Made by a program: the position numbers and the translations under genes
Notes under the pieces: generated by a model
What the model saw: only the letters and a program-made list of their open reading frames with translations
Told to the model about the DNA's origin: nothing
Database searches by the model: none
Part shown: positions 9,001 to 18,012 of the stretch, one piece after another
Position numbering within the stretch: the first letter of the stretch is position 1
Layout: every line of letters starts with the position of its first letter
NCBI GenBank assembly: GCA_963765955.1
Contig: CAVXYA010000002.1
Coordinates: 496,001 to 560,000, forward strand
Direction of reading: 5' to 3'
Length of the DNA stretch: 64,000 nt
From: JAXDMK01 sp963765955
GTDB lineage: Bacteria; Actinomycetota; Acidimicrobiia; Acidimicrobiales; AC-14

Positions 9001-9654
9001 ATGCGACGTCCGACGTCCCCCCGGCTCGCCGCTGTCGTCGCTACAGTCGCCCTCGTCCTCGCCGGCTGCTCGGATTCCAACTCGGCCCACGAGGTCACCT
9101 CCACCACCGCCGGCCTGGGCGCGACCACCCTCCCCCGCAGCGTCACCGGGGCGGTCGACCTCCGCCGGCTGGTGGTGTCCAACGCCCCGGTGGGCTACGA
9201 CCTGCTGGCCTCGCCCCCCTTCGGCGCGGTCACCCTCGACCGGCTGATCGAGGACTTCTCGGACGCCCCCACGGAGGACCGGGAGATCCTCCAGAAGGCC
9301 CGCTACAAGGGTGGCTACACCCGGGGCTGGCTCCGGGACGACCCCCGTTCGTTCCTCGGGATCTTCGTTTTCGAGTTCGCCGACGAGGAGGGCGCCCGCT
9401 CCGCCCGCGACCAGTTCGCGGCCCAGAACGAGGACAAGAAGACCGCCGGCCGGTTCGCGGTCGAAGGCATCGCCGACGCCGTGGGCGAGTCGTACACCCA
9501 GCAGACCGAGGGGGAGCCGCCCGAGCGGGTGCACGTGATCACCTTCGTCCGGGGCGCCCGGCTCTACCAGATCGCCGGGCAGTTCTCCGACGAGCAGGCG
9601 TCCCCCGCGGAGACCGTCGCCTTCGCCAAGATCCAGGACCAGATCGCGGCGTAG
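9001..9654 (+). CDS. Putative lipoprotein of unknown function
   Basis: Begins with a lipoprotein signal: basic N-terminus, hydrophobic LAAVVATVALVLAG, and lipobox LAGC at about residue 22, followed by a Ser/Thr-rich linker. The mature part is an alpha/beta domain of about 180 residues with GIFVFEFADEEGARSARDQFAA and RVHVITFVRGARLYQIAGQF. This resembles small extracytoplasmic sensor-like domains of Actinobacteria, but no named family is certain. It is expected on the outer face of the membrane. It is followed by the TIR gene on the same strand. Confidence 0.65.
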   Translation: MRRPTSPRLAAVVATVALVLAGCSDSNSAHEVTSTTAGLGATTLPRSVTGAVDLRRLVVSNAPVGYDLLASPPFGAVTLDRLIEDFSDAPTEDREILQKARYKGGYTRGWLRDDPRSFLGIFVFEFADEEGARSARDQFAAQNEDKKTAGRFAVEGIADAVGESYTQQTEGEPPERVHVITFVRGARLYQIAGQFSDEQASPAETVAFAKIQDQIAA

Positions 9655-9719
9655 GCATCGTTTAGCCCGGATGGGTTTAGCCTGTCCGGCCACCAGTCCT
9701 ACGCCACGGAGGGGGCCGG

Positions 9720-10731
9720 GTGCGGGTCTTCTTGAGCTATCGCCGCCGCGATGTCGGCGGCTATTCCGGGCGGCTGGTGGACGCGCTCGTCAACCGCCTC
9801 GACGCCGAGAACGTCTTCCACGACGTCTCCACGATCGGGCTGGGCCAGGACTTCGCCCAGACCATCGACCGCGCCCTCCAGGAGTCCGACGCCGTGCTGG
9901 CGATCATCGGCCCGGGCTGGCTCTCGGCCACGACCCCCGAGGGACTTCCCCGGTTGTGGCAGCCGGACGACTACGTGCGCCTCGAGCTCATCCGGGCGCT
10001 GCAGAGCAACGTGCCCGTCATCCCGGTGCTGGTGGGCGAGGCCTCTATGCCGGCGGCGGCCGACCTTCCCCCCGAGCTGGCCTCGCTCGTCCAGCGCCAG
10101 GGCATCGAGCTGCACGACGAGACCTGGCACGAGGACGTCAACGGCCTGGTCCGGGCGATGCGGGGCGACCGGCCGGCCCCGCCCCGTCCCGCCCGCCGGG
10201 GCCGGATGGTGGCAGGCGCGGTGGCGCTGGCCCTGGTGGCGGGCGGCGCCGCGTTGCTGTGGCCCGGCGGCGGCGGGGGAGGGGGATGGAGCCGACGGCG
10301 GGCTGGCCGCCGACCCCGTCGGCTGTGCCCCACCCGATGGCGAGGGATGGACCGGGATCACGTTGGACGACAACCCGACCGCCACCGCGTCCATTCAGGG
10401 GGTACGGGCCACCTTTCGCGTCGTCGACGCCGACTGGCGACCGGCGGGTGCGGGGAGGTGGCACGTGCTGCTGAAAACCACGCTCGAGCACGACAGCCCC
10501 TCGGACGAGTCCCACGGACACTGGCTCTACAACTTCCTCGCGGTAGGCCGCCGGCCGTTCGGGGTGACCTGCTTCACCGCCTCCCCCGGCAGCGTGCTGC
10601 CCGGCCTGGTGGGCGACGCTCTGGTCGGCTTCGACGTGACGTGTGAGCCCGTCGGCGCCATGGGCCTCACCGTGGGTGACCAGTCGGCCACGTTCGACGT
10701 GACCGCGGCCAAGGAGCCGGGTCCCTGCTGA
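9720..10731 (+). CDS. Membrane-anchored TIR-domain protein with ectodomain, frameshifted
   Basis: The N-terminal 150 residues form a TIR domain: RVFLSYRRRD at the start, a VFHDVSTIGLGQDF loop, DAVLAIIGPGW, and YVRLELIRAL, whose Glu is the likely catalytic residue of NAD-cleaving TIRs. Then come one membrane helix (MVAGAVALALVAGGAALLW) and an external beta-rich domain of about 140 residues ending SATFDVTAAKEPGPC. The frame breaks in the G-rich tract at 10270-10287. The first frame covers the TIR and helix; the ectodomain is in the next frame. GTG 9720 has a GGAGGGGG ribosome site. The break could be an assembly error or slippage at the G-run. Confidence 0.75.
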
Positions 10732-10744
10732 CCGCGGCCGGCCG

Positions 10745-11302
10745 CTACAGCGGATCGATACCGAGATCGCGGTAGGTGACGATCGGGAAGTAGGGGATCG
10801 CCCGCTCCTCGAAGAACCGGGCAGCCACGTCGCCCCGGTCGACAAGCGTCACGGCGGCCACCACGGTGGCCCCCAGGGACGTGATGACGTCGTGGGCCTG
10901 GCGGATCGATCCCCCGGTGGTCACCACGTCGTCGACCAGCAGGACCCGCGTCCCCTCCCCCACCGCCGCCCCCTCGACCAGCTTGTTCGTCCCCCGGCCC
11001 TTGGGCTCCTTGCGCACGACGAACCAGTCCTTGCCGGCGAGGACGGCCACCCCGTGGGCGAACTGGTCGGCGCCCATGGTGAGGCCCCCGATGGCGTCGT
11101 ACTCGACGTCGGCCACTCGCTCGATGAGGGCCTGGCAGGCGACCCGCAGGTCGTCGCCCCGGGCGAGGGCGACCTTGACGTCGACGAAGTCCCGGCTGAG
11201 CTGCCCCGATGCCAGCACGACGGGCTCCGGCAGCCGGCGCAGCCCGCGCCGGCGGACGATCTCGACGACCTGGTCATGGAGGGTGGCGGCGATGGCCGCC
11301 AT
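10745..11302 (-). CDS. pyrE: Orotate phosphoribosyltransferase-like protein
   Basis: 185 residues with the type I phosphoribosyltransferase PRPP loop VLLVDDVVTTGGS and the flexible-loop motif RKEPKGRGTNKLVEG of OPRTases, plus a substrate-binding GLTMGAD segment. OPRTase joins orotate to PRPP in UMP synthesis. Length fits the family (about 180-210). No other pyr genes are adjacent, so a salvage-type homologue is possible. It converges with the TIR gene, with only 13 nt between the stops. Confidence 0.75.
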   Translation of the reverse strand: MAAIAATLHDQVVEIVRRRGLRRLPEPVVLASGQLSRDFVDVKVALARGDDLRVACQALIERVADVEYDAIGGLTMGADQFAHGVAVLAGKDWFVVRKEPKGRGTNKLVEGAAVGEGTRVLLVDDVVTTGGSIRQAHDVITSLGATVVAAVTLVDRGDVAARFFEERAIPYFPIVTYRDLGIDPL

Positions 11303-11359
11303 CGTCCCACGCCGTCGCGGCCCTACGACGGGCCTGCGGCCACGGTCAGGCTCGGACCG

Positions 11360-12097
11360 TCAGCCCGGCTCGGACTTGGCCAGGTCGCGGAGGTCGATCA
11401 CCGAGCCGTTGTCGAGGTCGCGGTCGAGGAGGCCCCAGATGTCACGGGCGACGGCGTCGGGGTCGGCCAGCTTCCCCGAAGCGTGGAGGTCGACGAACTT
11501 CTGGCGGCTGGGGAAGTCCTCGGCCGACGTCTGGCGGAGCAGCGCCTGCATGCCGGTGTCGACCGTCCCCGGCGCGATCGCCATCACCCGCACGCCCCCC
11601 CGGCTCGACTGCTCGGCGCCCACGTTGCGCACCCACTGGTCGACCGAGGCCTTGGCCGCCCCGTACGACGACCACCCCGGGTACACGCTCTTGGCCGCCC
11701 CCGACGTCAGCATCACGAGGTGCCGGGCCGCCGGGATGTCGCGGACCGCGGCGACGAACATCTGCCCCAGCACCTGCGGCGACGCGCTGTTGAGGACGAC
11801 GTTGCGGGCGTAGGTGTCGGTGTCGACCTCGCCCACGAAGCCCATCGGGTCGAGCGTCCCCGCGGCGTGGACGAAGACGACCCGCTCACCGGTGAAGTCG
11901 GCCAGCTCCTGGCGAAACGATGTGTCGACCGCCGGCCACGAGGCGGGGTCGGAGAGGTCGGCCTCGATGTGGTCGATGCCTTCGAGCGGTGTCCGGCTGA
12001 TCCCGATGACCCGGGACGACTCCCACGGGACGGTCCGGGCCAGGGCCTGGCCGATGCCACCGGATGCGCCTGAGATCCAGATAAGCGATGCAGTCAT
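11360..12097 (-). CDS. Short-chain dehydrogenase/reductase
   Basis: 245 residues with an N-terminal Rossmann motif ISGASGGIGQALA and the catalytic S-Y-K set: Ser in MLTSGAAKSV, then YGAAKAS with YxxxK. The NAG-like motif is changed to HAAGTL. Classical SDR size. The substrate is unknown. It lies 37 nt downstream of the PaaK-like ligase gene on the same strand and is probably co-transcribed with it. Confidence 0.85.
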   Translation of the reverse strand: MTASLIWISGASGGIGQALARTVPWESSRVIGISRTPLEGIDHIEADLSDPASWPAVDTSFRQELADFTGERVVFVHAAGTLDPMGFVGEVDTDTYARNVVLNSASPQVLGQMFVAAVRDIPAARHLVMLTSGAAKSVYPGWSSYGAAKASVDQWVRNVGAEQSSRGGVRVMAIAPGTVDTGMQALLRQTSAEDFPSRQKFVDLHASGKLADPDAVARDIWGLLDRDLDNGSVIDLRDLAKSEPG

Positions 12098-12134
12098 GGT
12101 GTACCTCTACCCGCGACGCCCGGGCCGCAGCCCG

Positions 12135-13499
12135 TCACCGGTCGACGAGCGAGACGAACTCCTCGAACTTGACGTCGGTGGTGCGGTCGATCCCCCGCAG
12201 GTAGGTGAACGTCAGCTCGAAGTCCCAAGGGAAGTACCGGCGCAGCTGGGCGGCCAGGTCCTCCTCCTCCCGGTCGCTCAACAACCGGGGTCCGACGACC
12301 CGCGCCTCGATGCTGCCGACCGTGTGCTGCACGAGCTGGAGCCGGCGGATGGCGGTCAGGTGCGCCCAGGCGGTGGTCGGGAAGACGGGCCACAGCCGCA
12401 GCCCGTCGGGCCCGATCCACATGTTCCGCTCCCGCCCCACGATCCGGTTGATCACCGGGAGCGAGCGACCACAGGCGCACCGGCCGCCCATCTCCGCGTA
12501 GTCGCCCAGCTCGTAGCGCAACAGGGGCATGGCGTAGTTGTGCAGGGCGGTGACCACCACCCGGCCGACCTCACCCGGGCGGCAGGGCTGGCCAGCGCCG
12601 TCGAGGATCTCCACGTGAACCACCTCCGACGGCACGTGGTAGGTGTGGGCCTCCGGGCACTGGAGGGCGAGATAGCCGGACTCCTGGCAGCTGTACACGT
12701 CGACCAGCTCCACGCCCCACGCCCGGGCGCAGGCCGGGCGCAGCTCGGGCGGCACCATCTCGCCGTAGGTCCACACCTGCCGCAGCCCGGGCAGGCTGGC
12801 GCCGGTGACGATGAAGTGATCGGCCAGGGCGGAGAGGTTCGACGGGAGGCTCAGGACGTAGGCCGGACGGTGCTCCACCAGCCACCGGGCCTGGGCCGCA
12901 ACGTCGTGATTGAGGGCGAGCAGGACGCACTGCCCGGTGGTCGACACGGACTCCAGGAACGGGGCCCAGTTGGGCAGGACGAGGCCCTCGGGCGGGATCT
13001 GGTCGGCCCGGTCGGCTCGGATGGCGGCCAGCGTGAGGTGCATGTCGCGCTGGTGCCAGACCATGTCGCGGAGCGTGATCGCCTTCCAGAACAGCTCGGT
13101 GACACTGGTCCCGAGGACCCGCACGGGAGGGCCGGTGGACCCGGCCGTGGCCACGCTGTTCACCGGACCGTGCTCCGATGGCATCGCCTCGCTCCGGAGG
13201 GCGGAGCCGGCCGCCTGCACGTCTGCCCGGCCAAGGATCGGCAGGCGCCGCCACTGCTCGGCCGTGAGCACGCCGTTCCGGGCGATGTCGGCGTAGGCCG
13301 GGCGCTCCCGGTAGTAGGACACGGTGCCGGCGGCGTGGACCAGCAGCCGGCGGAGGGCTCCCATCTGGTGCCGCTCCAAAACGTCGGGCGCCAGCCGTTC
13401 GCTGTCGTTCAGCTGGGCGAGAACAGCCAGCAACAGGGCCCCGTCGGCGTCGGGGATAGCCGGCCACAGCACGTGCGGGACTCTCGACCGGGGGACCAC
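12135..13499 (-). CDS. PaaK/CapK-like adenylate-forming enzyme
   Basis: 454 residues with the AMP-binding signature in degenerate form (SVATAGSTGPPVRVLG), the WTYGEMVPPELR segment and LLRYELGDYAEMGGRCACGRSLPVI, whose Cys pair is typical of phenylacetate-CoA ligase/CoF synthetase relatives. The family activates carboxylates with ATP. The usual acyl substrate cannot be read from the sequence. TACGTT lies 8 nt before the GTG start, giving a leaderless transcript. Divergent from the small secreted protein gene at 13669. Confidence 0.75.
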   Translation of the reverse strand: MVPRSRVPHVLWPAIPDADGALLLAVLAQLNDSERLAPDVLERHQMGALRRLLVHAAGTVSYYRERPAYADIARNGVLTAEQWRRLPILGRADVQAAGSALRSEAMPSEHGPVNSVATAGSTGPPVRVLGTSVTELFWKAITLRDMVWHQRDMHLTLAAIRADRADQIPPEGLVLPNWAPFLESVSTTGQCVLLALNHDVAAQARWLVEHRPAYVLSLPSNLSALADHFIVTGASLPGLRQVWTYGEMVPPELRPACARAWGVELVDVYSCQESGYLALQCPEAHTYHVPSEVVHVEILDGAGQPCRPGEVGRVVVTALHNYAMPLLRYELGDYAEMGGRCACGRSLPVINRIVGRERNMWIGPDGLRLWPVFPTTAWAHLTAIRRLQLVQHTVGSIEARVVGPRLLSDREEEDLAAQLRRYFPWDFELTFTYLRGIDRTTDVKFEEFVSLVDR

Positions 13500-13507
13500 C
13501 GGCCCCG

Positions 13508-13513
13508 AACGTA
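13508..13513 (-). promoter_or_regulatory. -10 box of the PaaK-like gene
   Basis: Read on the minus strand this is TACGTT, 8 nt before GTG 13499, matching the leaderless pattern seen elsewhere in the window. Confidence 0.4.
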
Positions 13514-13668
13514 CCGGGTGGCCCCGGCCGAACCCGGCGTGCCGCGGGCAGAAGCGGCGACGGCACGGCGGCGGCGGCGGCTCTCGGGGAACTCATGGCT
13601 GGCCGCAAGGTGGCTCACAGGGTCGGAGCCCACTGTGGACCGGTACACCTGCCCACGAAAGGACATCC

Positions 13669-14148
13669 ATGCCCAACAAACGGCTTCTGGCCAGGCTGGC
13701 GGTGGTCGCCGGCCTCGGGCTCGGGGGGCTCGCCGGCTTCGCCTTCGGCGTCCCCACGGTCGCCGGGGCCCAGACCTCCACCACCACCGTGCCCCCCACC
13801 GGTGACCCAGTACCGGGTGACCCAGTACCGGGTGACCCAGTACCGGGTGACCCAGTACCGGGTGACCCAGTGCCCGGGGACCAGGCGCCCGACACACCTG
13901 GTGCCCCCGACCGGCCCGGGCGGGGCGAGAGCTGCCCCGACAAGGGTGGCGGGTCGGACGGTTCCGGCTCGTCGACGGAGGGCTCCGCCGACGGCGCCGC
14001 CATCTTCCGCGGTGGTCCCGGGTGCCCGAGGAGGTGCCGTCACCCACCTGTAGCCGAACGCCATCCGCCGGCCCGGACCAGGTGGGTGCCCCACCGCTCA
14101 CCTGGTTCGGGCGGCGGACATCAGGGCAACAGGGTGGCGGCGGCGTAG
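13669..14148 (+). CDS. Small secreted protein with GDPVP repeats
   Basis: Starts with a clear Sec signal peptide (KRLLARLAVVAGLGLGGLAGFAFG, likely cut after TVAGA) behind an AAAGGA ribosome site. The mature part begins with a Thr-rich stretch, then five GDPVP pentapeptides encoded by 15-bp tandem repeats, then a Gly/Ser-rich tail with few features. The last 40 residues in this frame (from about 14010) look unlike protein, and another frame ends at 14053, so the true C-terminus is uncertain and a small frameshift is possible. Function unknown. Confidence 0.5.
   Translation: MPNKRLLARLAVVAGLGLGGLAGFAFGVPTVAGAQTSTTTVPPTGDPVPGDPVPGDPVPGDPVPGDPVPGDQAPDTPGAPDRPGRGESCPDKGGGSDGSGSSTEGSADGAAIFRGGPGCPRRCRHPPVAERHPPARTRWVPHRSPGSGGGHQGNRVAAA
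13801..13875 (+). repeat. 15-bp tandem repeat, five units
   Basis: Four identical copies of ggtgacccagtaccg plus a fifth that differs at the end. They are in frame and encode GDPVP each time. Repeat number could vary by slippage without breaking the frame. Confidence 0.9.
14041..14088. terminator. Inverted repeat between convergent genes
   Basis: CACCCACCTG (14041-14050) and CAGGTGGGTG (14079-14088) form a perfect 10-bp stem with a 28-nt loop between the secreted protein gene and the lipoprotein gene ending at 14121. It is a possible transcript end for either. Confidence 0.35.
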
Positions 14149-14912
14149 GCGGTGCGCACCGGCTCGCACCAGATGACCACCGACCGGATCTTGTCGGCGT
14201 CCACCGACTCGGGCAGCTCGTAGTTCTGAGCGCCGGCAGTGGATCTCAGCCGGTCGATCTGCACGTGGGGGGCCTCCAGTGCCTCCTTGCTGGTGCGCAG
14301 CGCCTCGGCCTCGCTCACCCACACGAACAGGTCGTCGTTCCTGGTGACGATGAACGGGTCGAGGCGCAGGGCCAGACGTCCTCCGGGCAGCTCGTAGAGG
14401 GTCGCCGTGCCCGACCCCTCCTGGTCGATGTCGTAGAGGTCGCCGTGGGCCAGGCGGGCCCCCTCGTCCATACCCTCGAGGACGGGCTCGGCGAGGGGTG
14501 TGTCCACCTGCTGGTCGACGACCGCGTCCCACCGCCCGGTGGCATCGACGTCGAGCACGGCCGGTCCGGTGCGGATCGAGAACCCGAAGGCGCTCCCCGG
14601 GCACTCGTCCACCTCCACCAGGGGCGAGGGCTCCCCCTCCAGCCCGACACCCACAACGCCGTCGGTGCACGACACCTTCACCCGCCACTGGATGGCACCG
14701 GCACCGATCTCGAACCCCTCCGTGCGCTGATCGCCGGTGCCGGAGAACGTGGCCACGTGCTCCCAGCGGGGGGCGGCCTTGACTTCGTCAGCACCCGGAG
14801 GAGTGGTCGACTTGGCGACGGGCGTCGACGGCTCGTCGTTCCCGCAGGCAACCGGCACCAGCAGGATCAGGCTCAGCAACAGGCGGGCGGGCCGGAGCCC
14901 GCCCGTCAGCAC
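14121..14912 (-). CDS. Lipoprotein with DM13 domain
   Basis: 263 residues. The N-terminus has a signal with lipobox-like LVPVAC at about residue 23. A first beta-rich domain (residues 50-150) is followed by a DM13 domain: GDLYDIDQEGSGTATLYELPGG, LFVWVSEAEA, and the conserved QNYELPESVDADKIRSVVIWCEPV near the end. DM13 domains carry a near-invariant Cys and are proposed to act in extracytoplasmic redox. Its start overlaps the end of the upstream lipoprotein gene by 7 nt, so the two form an operon. Confidence 0.75.
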   Translation of the reverse strand: MLTGGLRPARLLLSLILLVPVACGNDEPSTPVAKSTTPPGADEVKAAPRWEHVATFSGTGDQRTEGFEIGAGAIQWRVKVSCTDGVVGVGLEGEPSPLVEVDECPGSAFGFSIRTGPAVLDVDATGRWDAVVDQQVDTPLAEPVLEGMDEGARLAHGDLYDIDQEGSGTATLYELPGGRLALRLDPFIVTRNDDLFVWVSEAEALRTSKEALEAPHVQIDRLRSTAGAQNYELPESVDADKIRSVVIWCEPVRTAYAAATLLP

Positions 14913-16277
14913 TTCTTGTCCAGGCCGATGATGTTGAGCCCGGCCGAACCGCCTCGAACGTCGCCGTTCCGGCCGAAGACGTACCGGCCCCGGGGAGCAA
15001 CGAAGGCGGTGTAGGTGTCGGGCCTGGAGTACTCGTCGGAGTAGCGGAAGGCGGTGGCCAGGTCGGCGCCCAGCATCGGGTACTCCTCGCCGTCGGGGGC
15101 GGTGAGGGTGCCCATCACCGTGCCGTCCCTGTAGACCAGGTCGAGCTTGGCCCCCTGCTGCGAGGTGCCCGTGTGGTGCCTGTCGGCCGCCACCTCGACG
15201 GTGTAGATCCCCGCCCCCTGGCCGCTGGGGGCGGCGAAGTACCGCCTGGCCACGCCGTCGGGGAGGGTGACCTCACCGCCGATCCCGTCGTCGGCGATTG
15301 TGCCCGAGATGGTGGCGTCCCCGTTCTTGGACGTCATCGAGAAGTCGGCCCCGGGGAACGGCTCGGCCCACCATTCGATGTCGCCCGCCGGCTCGGGCTC
15401 GGAATCCGAGAGGTAGACCCGCACCAGCCGGGTCCCGTCGGGGTTGGGCTGCAGCTCGAAGTTCAGCCGGTCGGTGGTCATGGCCACCCGCCCGTGGAAG
15501 ACGTTCGGCGTCGGCGCTGCCTCTTGGGAGAGGTCGAGGGCGACGATGTTGGCGCTCGGGCTGCCGCCCTTGACGTCGCCGCCCCGGCCCTGGATCTCGG
15601 TGGCCTGGCGGGTGACGATCGTCTGGTAGGTGTCGGGGGCGCCCCCGGCCACCGCGTAGTTGAGGCGGCGGGTGAGATCGTTGTGGCGGAAGGGGTAGCG
15701 CTCACCGGCCGACGACACGACCGCGCCGTCCACGAAGTTCCCCGTCTGGCGGGCGGTCAGGGTCGACCCGTTGAGCGACGTGCCCTTCCACTCCCCGTCG
15801 GCGGCGATGGTGACCTCGAAGGTGCCCGCCCCGTCGCCGGCCGGGCCGGGTGAAGAAGTTGCGTACGACGCCGTCGGCGAGGGTGACGGTGCCGTCGGAC
15901 TGGAAGTCCTCGATCTTGCCGTCGATCGTGGCCTTGCCGCTGGTGGACGTGAGCTTGAAGGTGCCGCCCGGAGCGGGGCCCTCGAACCACTCGGCGTTGC
16001 CGGCCGGGAGGCCGTCGGTGACGAAGATCTTCATGCCCGCGTTGCGGTCGTCGGGCTGGTCGAAGTGGATGGACACCAGGTTGCCGGTGAAGGCCACCCC
16101 GCCCACGAACACGCCCGCGCCCGAGAGCTCGGCCAAGCGGTCGTCGAGGGCGGTGGAATTCGGCGCCGCGGGCTCGGCCCCCTCGTCGTCGCCATCGGAG
16201 TCGCCGCAGGCCGGGAGCACTGTGAGGGCCCCGACGAGGAACAGGAGGAACACCCGCCGTATCCGACGTAGGGACAT
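14906..16277 (-). CDS. Lipoprotein with repeated beta domains, frameshifted
   Basis: Begins at ATG 16277 with a signal peptide and lipobox VLPAC. It is built from at least two similar beta units: IHFDQPDDRNAGMKIFV...GGTFKLTSTSGKATIDGKI...GTVTLADGVVRNFF, and later VRVYLSDSEPEPAGD...ADFSMTSKNGDATISGTI...GEVTLPDGVARRYF. The frame breaks at 15839-15850; removing one base in the G/C run restores FTRPAGDGAGTFE, after which the frame runs to 14906. Function unknown. Co-transcribed with the DM13 lipoprotein. Confidence 0.65.
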
Positions 16278-16355
16278 CCGACTCTCCCCCTCGCTCGCGT
16301 GTCCACCGAATGTACGTCCGGGTCGTGACGTGGTCAACGGTTCGGCGACCGGCGC

Positions 16356-16361
16356 TATGGT
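16356..16361 (+). promoter_or_regulatory. -10 box, leaderless
   Basis: TATGGT lies 8 nt before GTG 16370. Confidence 0.4.
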
Positions 16362-16369
16362 CCGGTGAC

Positions 16370-16645
16370 GTGAACGAAGAAGCCCGGCGGCCCGAGCACC
16401 TCACCGCCGACGAGCGGACGAAGCTTCACCGGGCCCACCAGTGGCTGCGCAATGCCTCCTCCGCCCTGGAGGCCCTCACCGCCACCGACCCGTTGCGGGG
16501 CCGCTGGGCTCCTGCCCCGGCCCCCGACGAGGCCCTCGACGGCGCCCGGGCCGACCTCCGGAACGCCTACGCCGCCATCGTGCGCCACCACCGGGAGCTG
16601 TTCGGCTGGGACGACTCAGTGGGCTCCGAACCTCCGACGGCCTAG
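16370..16645 (+). CDS. Small helical hypothetical protein
   Basis: 91 residues starting at GTG 16370, chosen for the leaderless -10 box. Mostly helical and charged (TADERTKLHRAHQWLRNASSALEAL, then DGARADLRNAYAAIVRHHRELFGW). No family is recognised. Its stop codon shares CTAG with the stop of the opposite gene, so the two convergent genes overlap by 4 nt and leave no room for a normal terminator. Confidence 0.55.
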   Translation: MNEEARRPEHLTADERTKLHRAHQWLRNASSALEALTATDPLRGRWAPAPAPDEALDGARADLRNAYAAIVRHHRELFGWDDSVGSEPPTA

Positions 16646-17001
16646 GTCCCGTTCGCCGCCCGGCACTCGTCGCACGGGCACCACGAGCGGAGGGTGTCCC
16701 AGGTGTAGATGCCGGTGCCGTGGCCGTCGTTCCACTCCAGGTTGAGGCCCCAGTTCCCGACCTTCTCGGCCGCTTCGATGCGCAGCGTGTCGGGCGCGCC
16801 CGGCCGGGGCCACGCCGCCTGCCCGTCCTGGCGCAGTCCCCGGCACTGGGCGCATTGGCAGGCGATGCGCAGGCCCTCGAGGCCGAAGGTGCTCACGTGC
16901 CCGTCGTCCCACGTGATGGTGACGCCGTGGTCGCGCTGCACGTCGATGAGCTTCGGTGTCGCCGACCCGTCCGGCTCGTCGAACTCGCTGCTGGGACCCA
17001 T
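16642..17001 (-). CDS. DUF971-domain protein
   Basis: 119 residues. The core has paired HGVTITWDDGHVSTFGLEGLRIACQCAQC and GNWGLNLEWNDGHGTGIYTWDTLRSWCPCDEC segments, characteristic of DUF971 (gamma-butyrobetaine hydroxylase N-terminal-like). In this family a Cys/His cluster may bind zinc. The CQCAQC and CPCDEC pairs are unusually Cys-rich and may hold a metal or Fe-S cluster. DUF971 proteins are linked to Fe-S assembly scaffolds (ApbC/Mrp) in some organisms. The start is the first ATG after TACGGT 9 nt upstream. Confidence 0.75.
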   Translation of the reverse strand: MGPSSEFDEPDGSATPKLIDVQRDHGVTITWDDGHVSTFGLEGLRIACQCAQCRGLRQDGQAAWPRPGAPDTLRIEAAEKVGNWGLNLEWNDGHGTGIYTWDTLRSWCPCDECRAANGT

Positions 17002-17042
17002 ACCGACGTGACCGTAGGGCAGATCCGAGGCAGTCTTGGCAC

Positions 17043-17927
17043 GTGATCGACGGAGCCCGGCGGACCGGCCTCCGCCTGGTCGCGGCGTGGGTGCTTGCCG
17101 GTGCCACTGCGTGTGGGTCCTCGGCACCGGTCGAGACGGCGCCGCCCGCGAGCTCCTCCACATCGTCGTCGACGTCGTCGACGTCCTCGACGTCCCCGAC
17201 GTCCCCGACCTCCTCGACCTCGATCCCGGCCGCCGGCCGGGGGTTCAGCGACCGCGACAACGGCGGCTCGGCGACGGTTGCTTCTGGTCAACGGATCACC
17301 GTGATCCTCCACAGCTCCGACTACGTCTTCGCTCCAGCGTCGGACATCGCCGTGCTCCGGGAGGACGGCCCGCCCACTGTCACCCCCGGCGGCGCGACCT
17401 GCACCGATGCGGCCGGCGCCGGCTGCGGCACGGTCGTGGCCAGCTTCGTCGCCGTCGGTCCCGGTGAGGTGGCCCTGACCGCCGACCGGACGAACTGCGC
17501 GGAGCCTGCGTGCCCACCGACCTCCGCCCACTGGACGCTGACCGTCCACGTCACCGGCGACGCCCCGGCGGAGTCGACATCGTCGACCCTCGCCGACCCT
17601 CCGGTGTCGGACGCCGAGGTGAGAGGGACGGTGCTGTTCTCGCCCGTGTGCCCCGTGGAGCAGATCCCGCCCGACCCCGCCTGCGCCCCCCGCCCCGGCC
17701 CGGCCCACATCGAGCTCCTCCACCCCGACGGCACCGTGGCCGCCACGACCACCGCCGGCGACGACGGCACGTTCACCACGGTCGTCCGATCCGGCGCCTA
17801 CGCGGTCCGAGCCGCCGCCCCCGGACTCACGATCGGCGGTGCCTGCCAGGTCGACCCCGCCGAGATCGTGATGGCGCCCGGCTCATCCCTCACCATTGCC
17901 GTGAGCTGCGACACCGGCATCCGGTGA
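17043..17927 (+). CDS. Putative lipoprotein with Ser/Thr linker and beta domains
   Basis: GTG 17043 begins a signal with a weak lipobox (ATAC). A long low-complexity linker of Ser, Thr and Pro (about 35 residues) leads to two beta domains. The first contains ITVILHSSDYVFAPASDIAVLRED with two disulfide-likely Cys pairs. The second contains GTVLFSPVCPVEQIPPDPACAPRPGPAHIEL, then a carboxypeptidase-regulatory-like VAATTTAGDDGTFTTVVRSGAYAVRA. Probably membrane-anchored outside the cell. No enzymatic motif is seen. Confidence 0.6.
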   Translation: MIDGARRTGLRLVAAWVLAGATACGSSAPVETAPPASSSTSSSTSSTSSTSPTSPTSSTSIPAAGRGFSDRDNGGSATVASGQRITVILHSSDYVFAPASDIAVLREDGPPTVTPGGATCTDAAGAGCGTVVASFVAVGPGEVALTADRTNCAEPACPPTSAHWTLTVHVTGDAPAESTSSTLADPPVSDAEVRGTVLFSPVCPVEQIPPDPACAPRPGPAHIELLHPDGTVAATTTAGDDGTFTTVVRSGAYAVRAAAPGLTIGGACQVDPAEIVMAPGSSLTIAVSCDTGIR

Positions 17928-18012
17928 CTCTCAGGCTCGTCGGCCGGCGGCCGGCGCTTGATGCAACCTTTCGAGCGAAGGCCAGTCATGGATCCGACGA
18001 CGCCGGTTCGGA

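Noticed and set aside
13801..13875. Possible CRISPR-like array
   Set aside because: The repeats are 15 bp, contiguous without spacers and in frame in a coding sequence.
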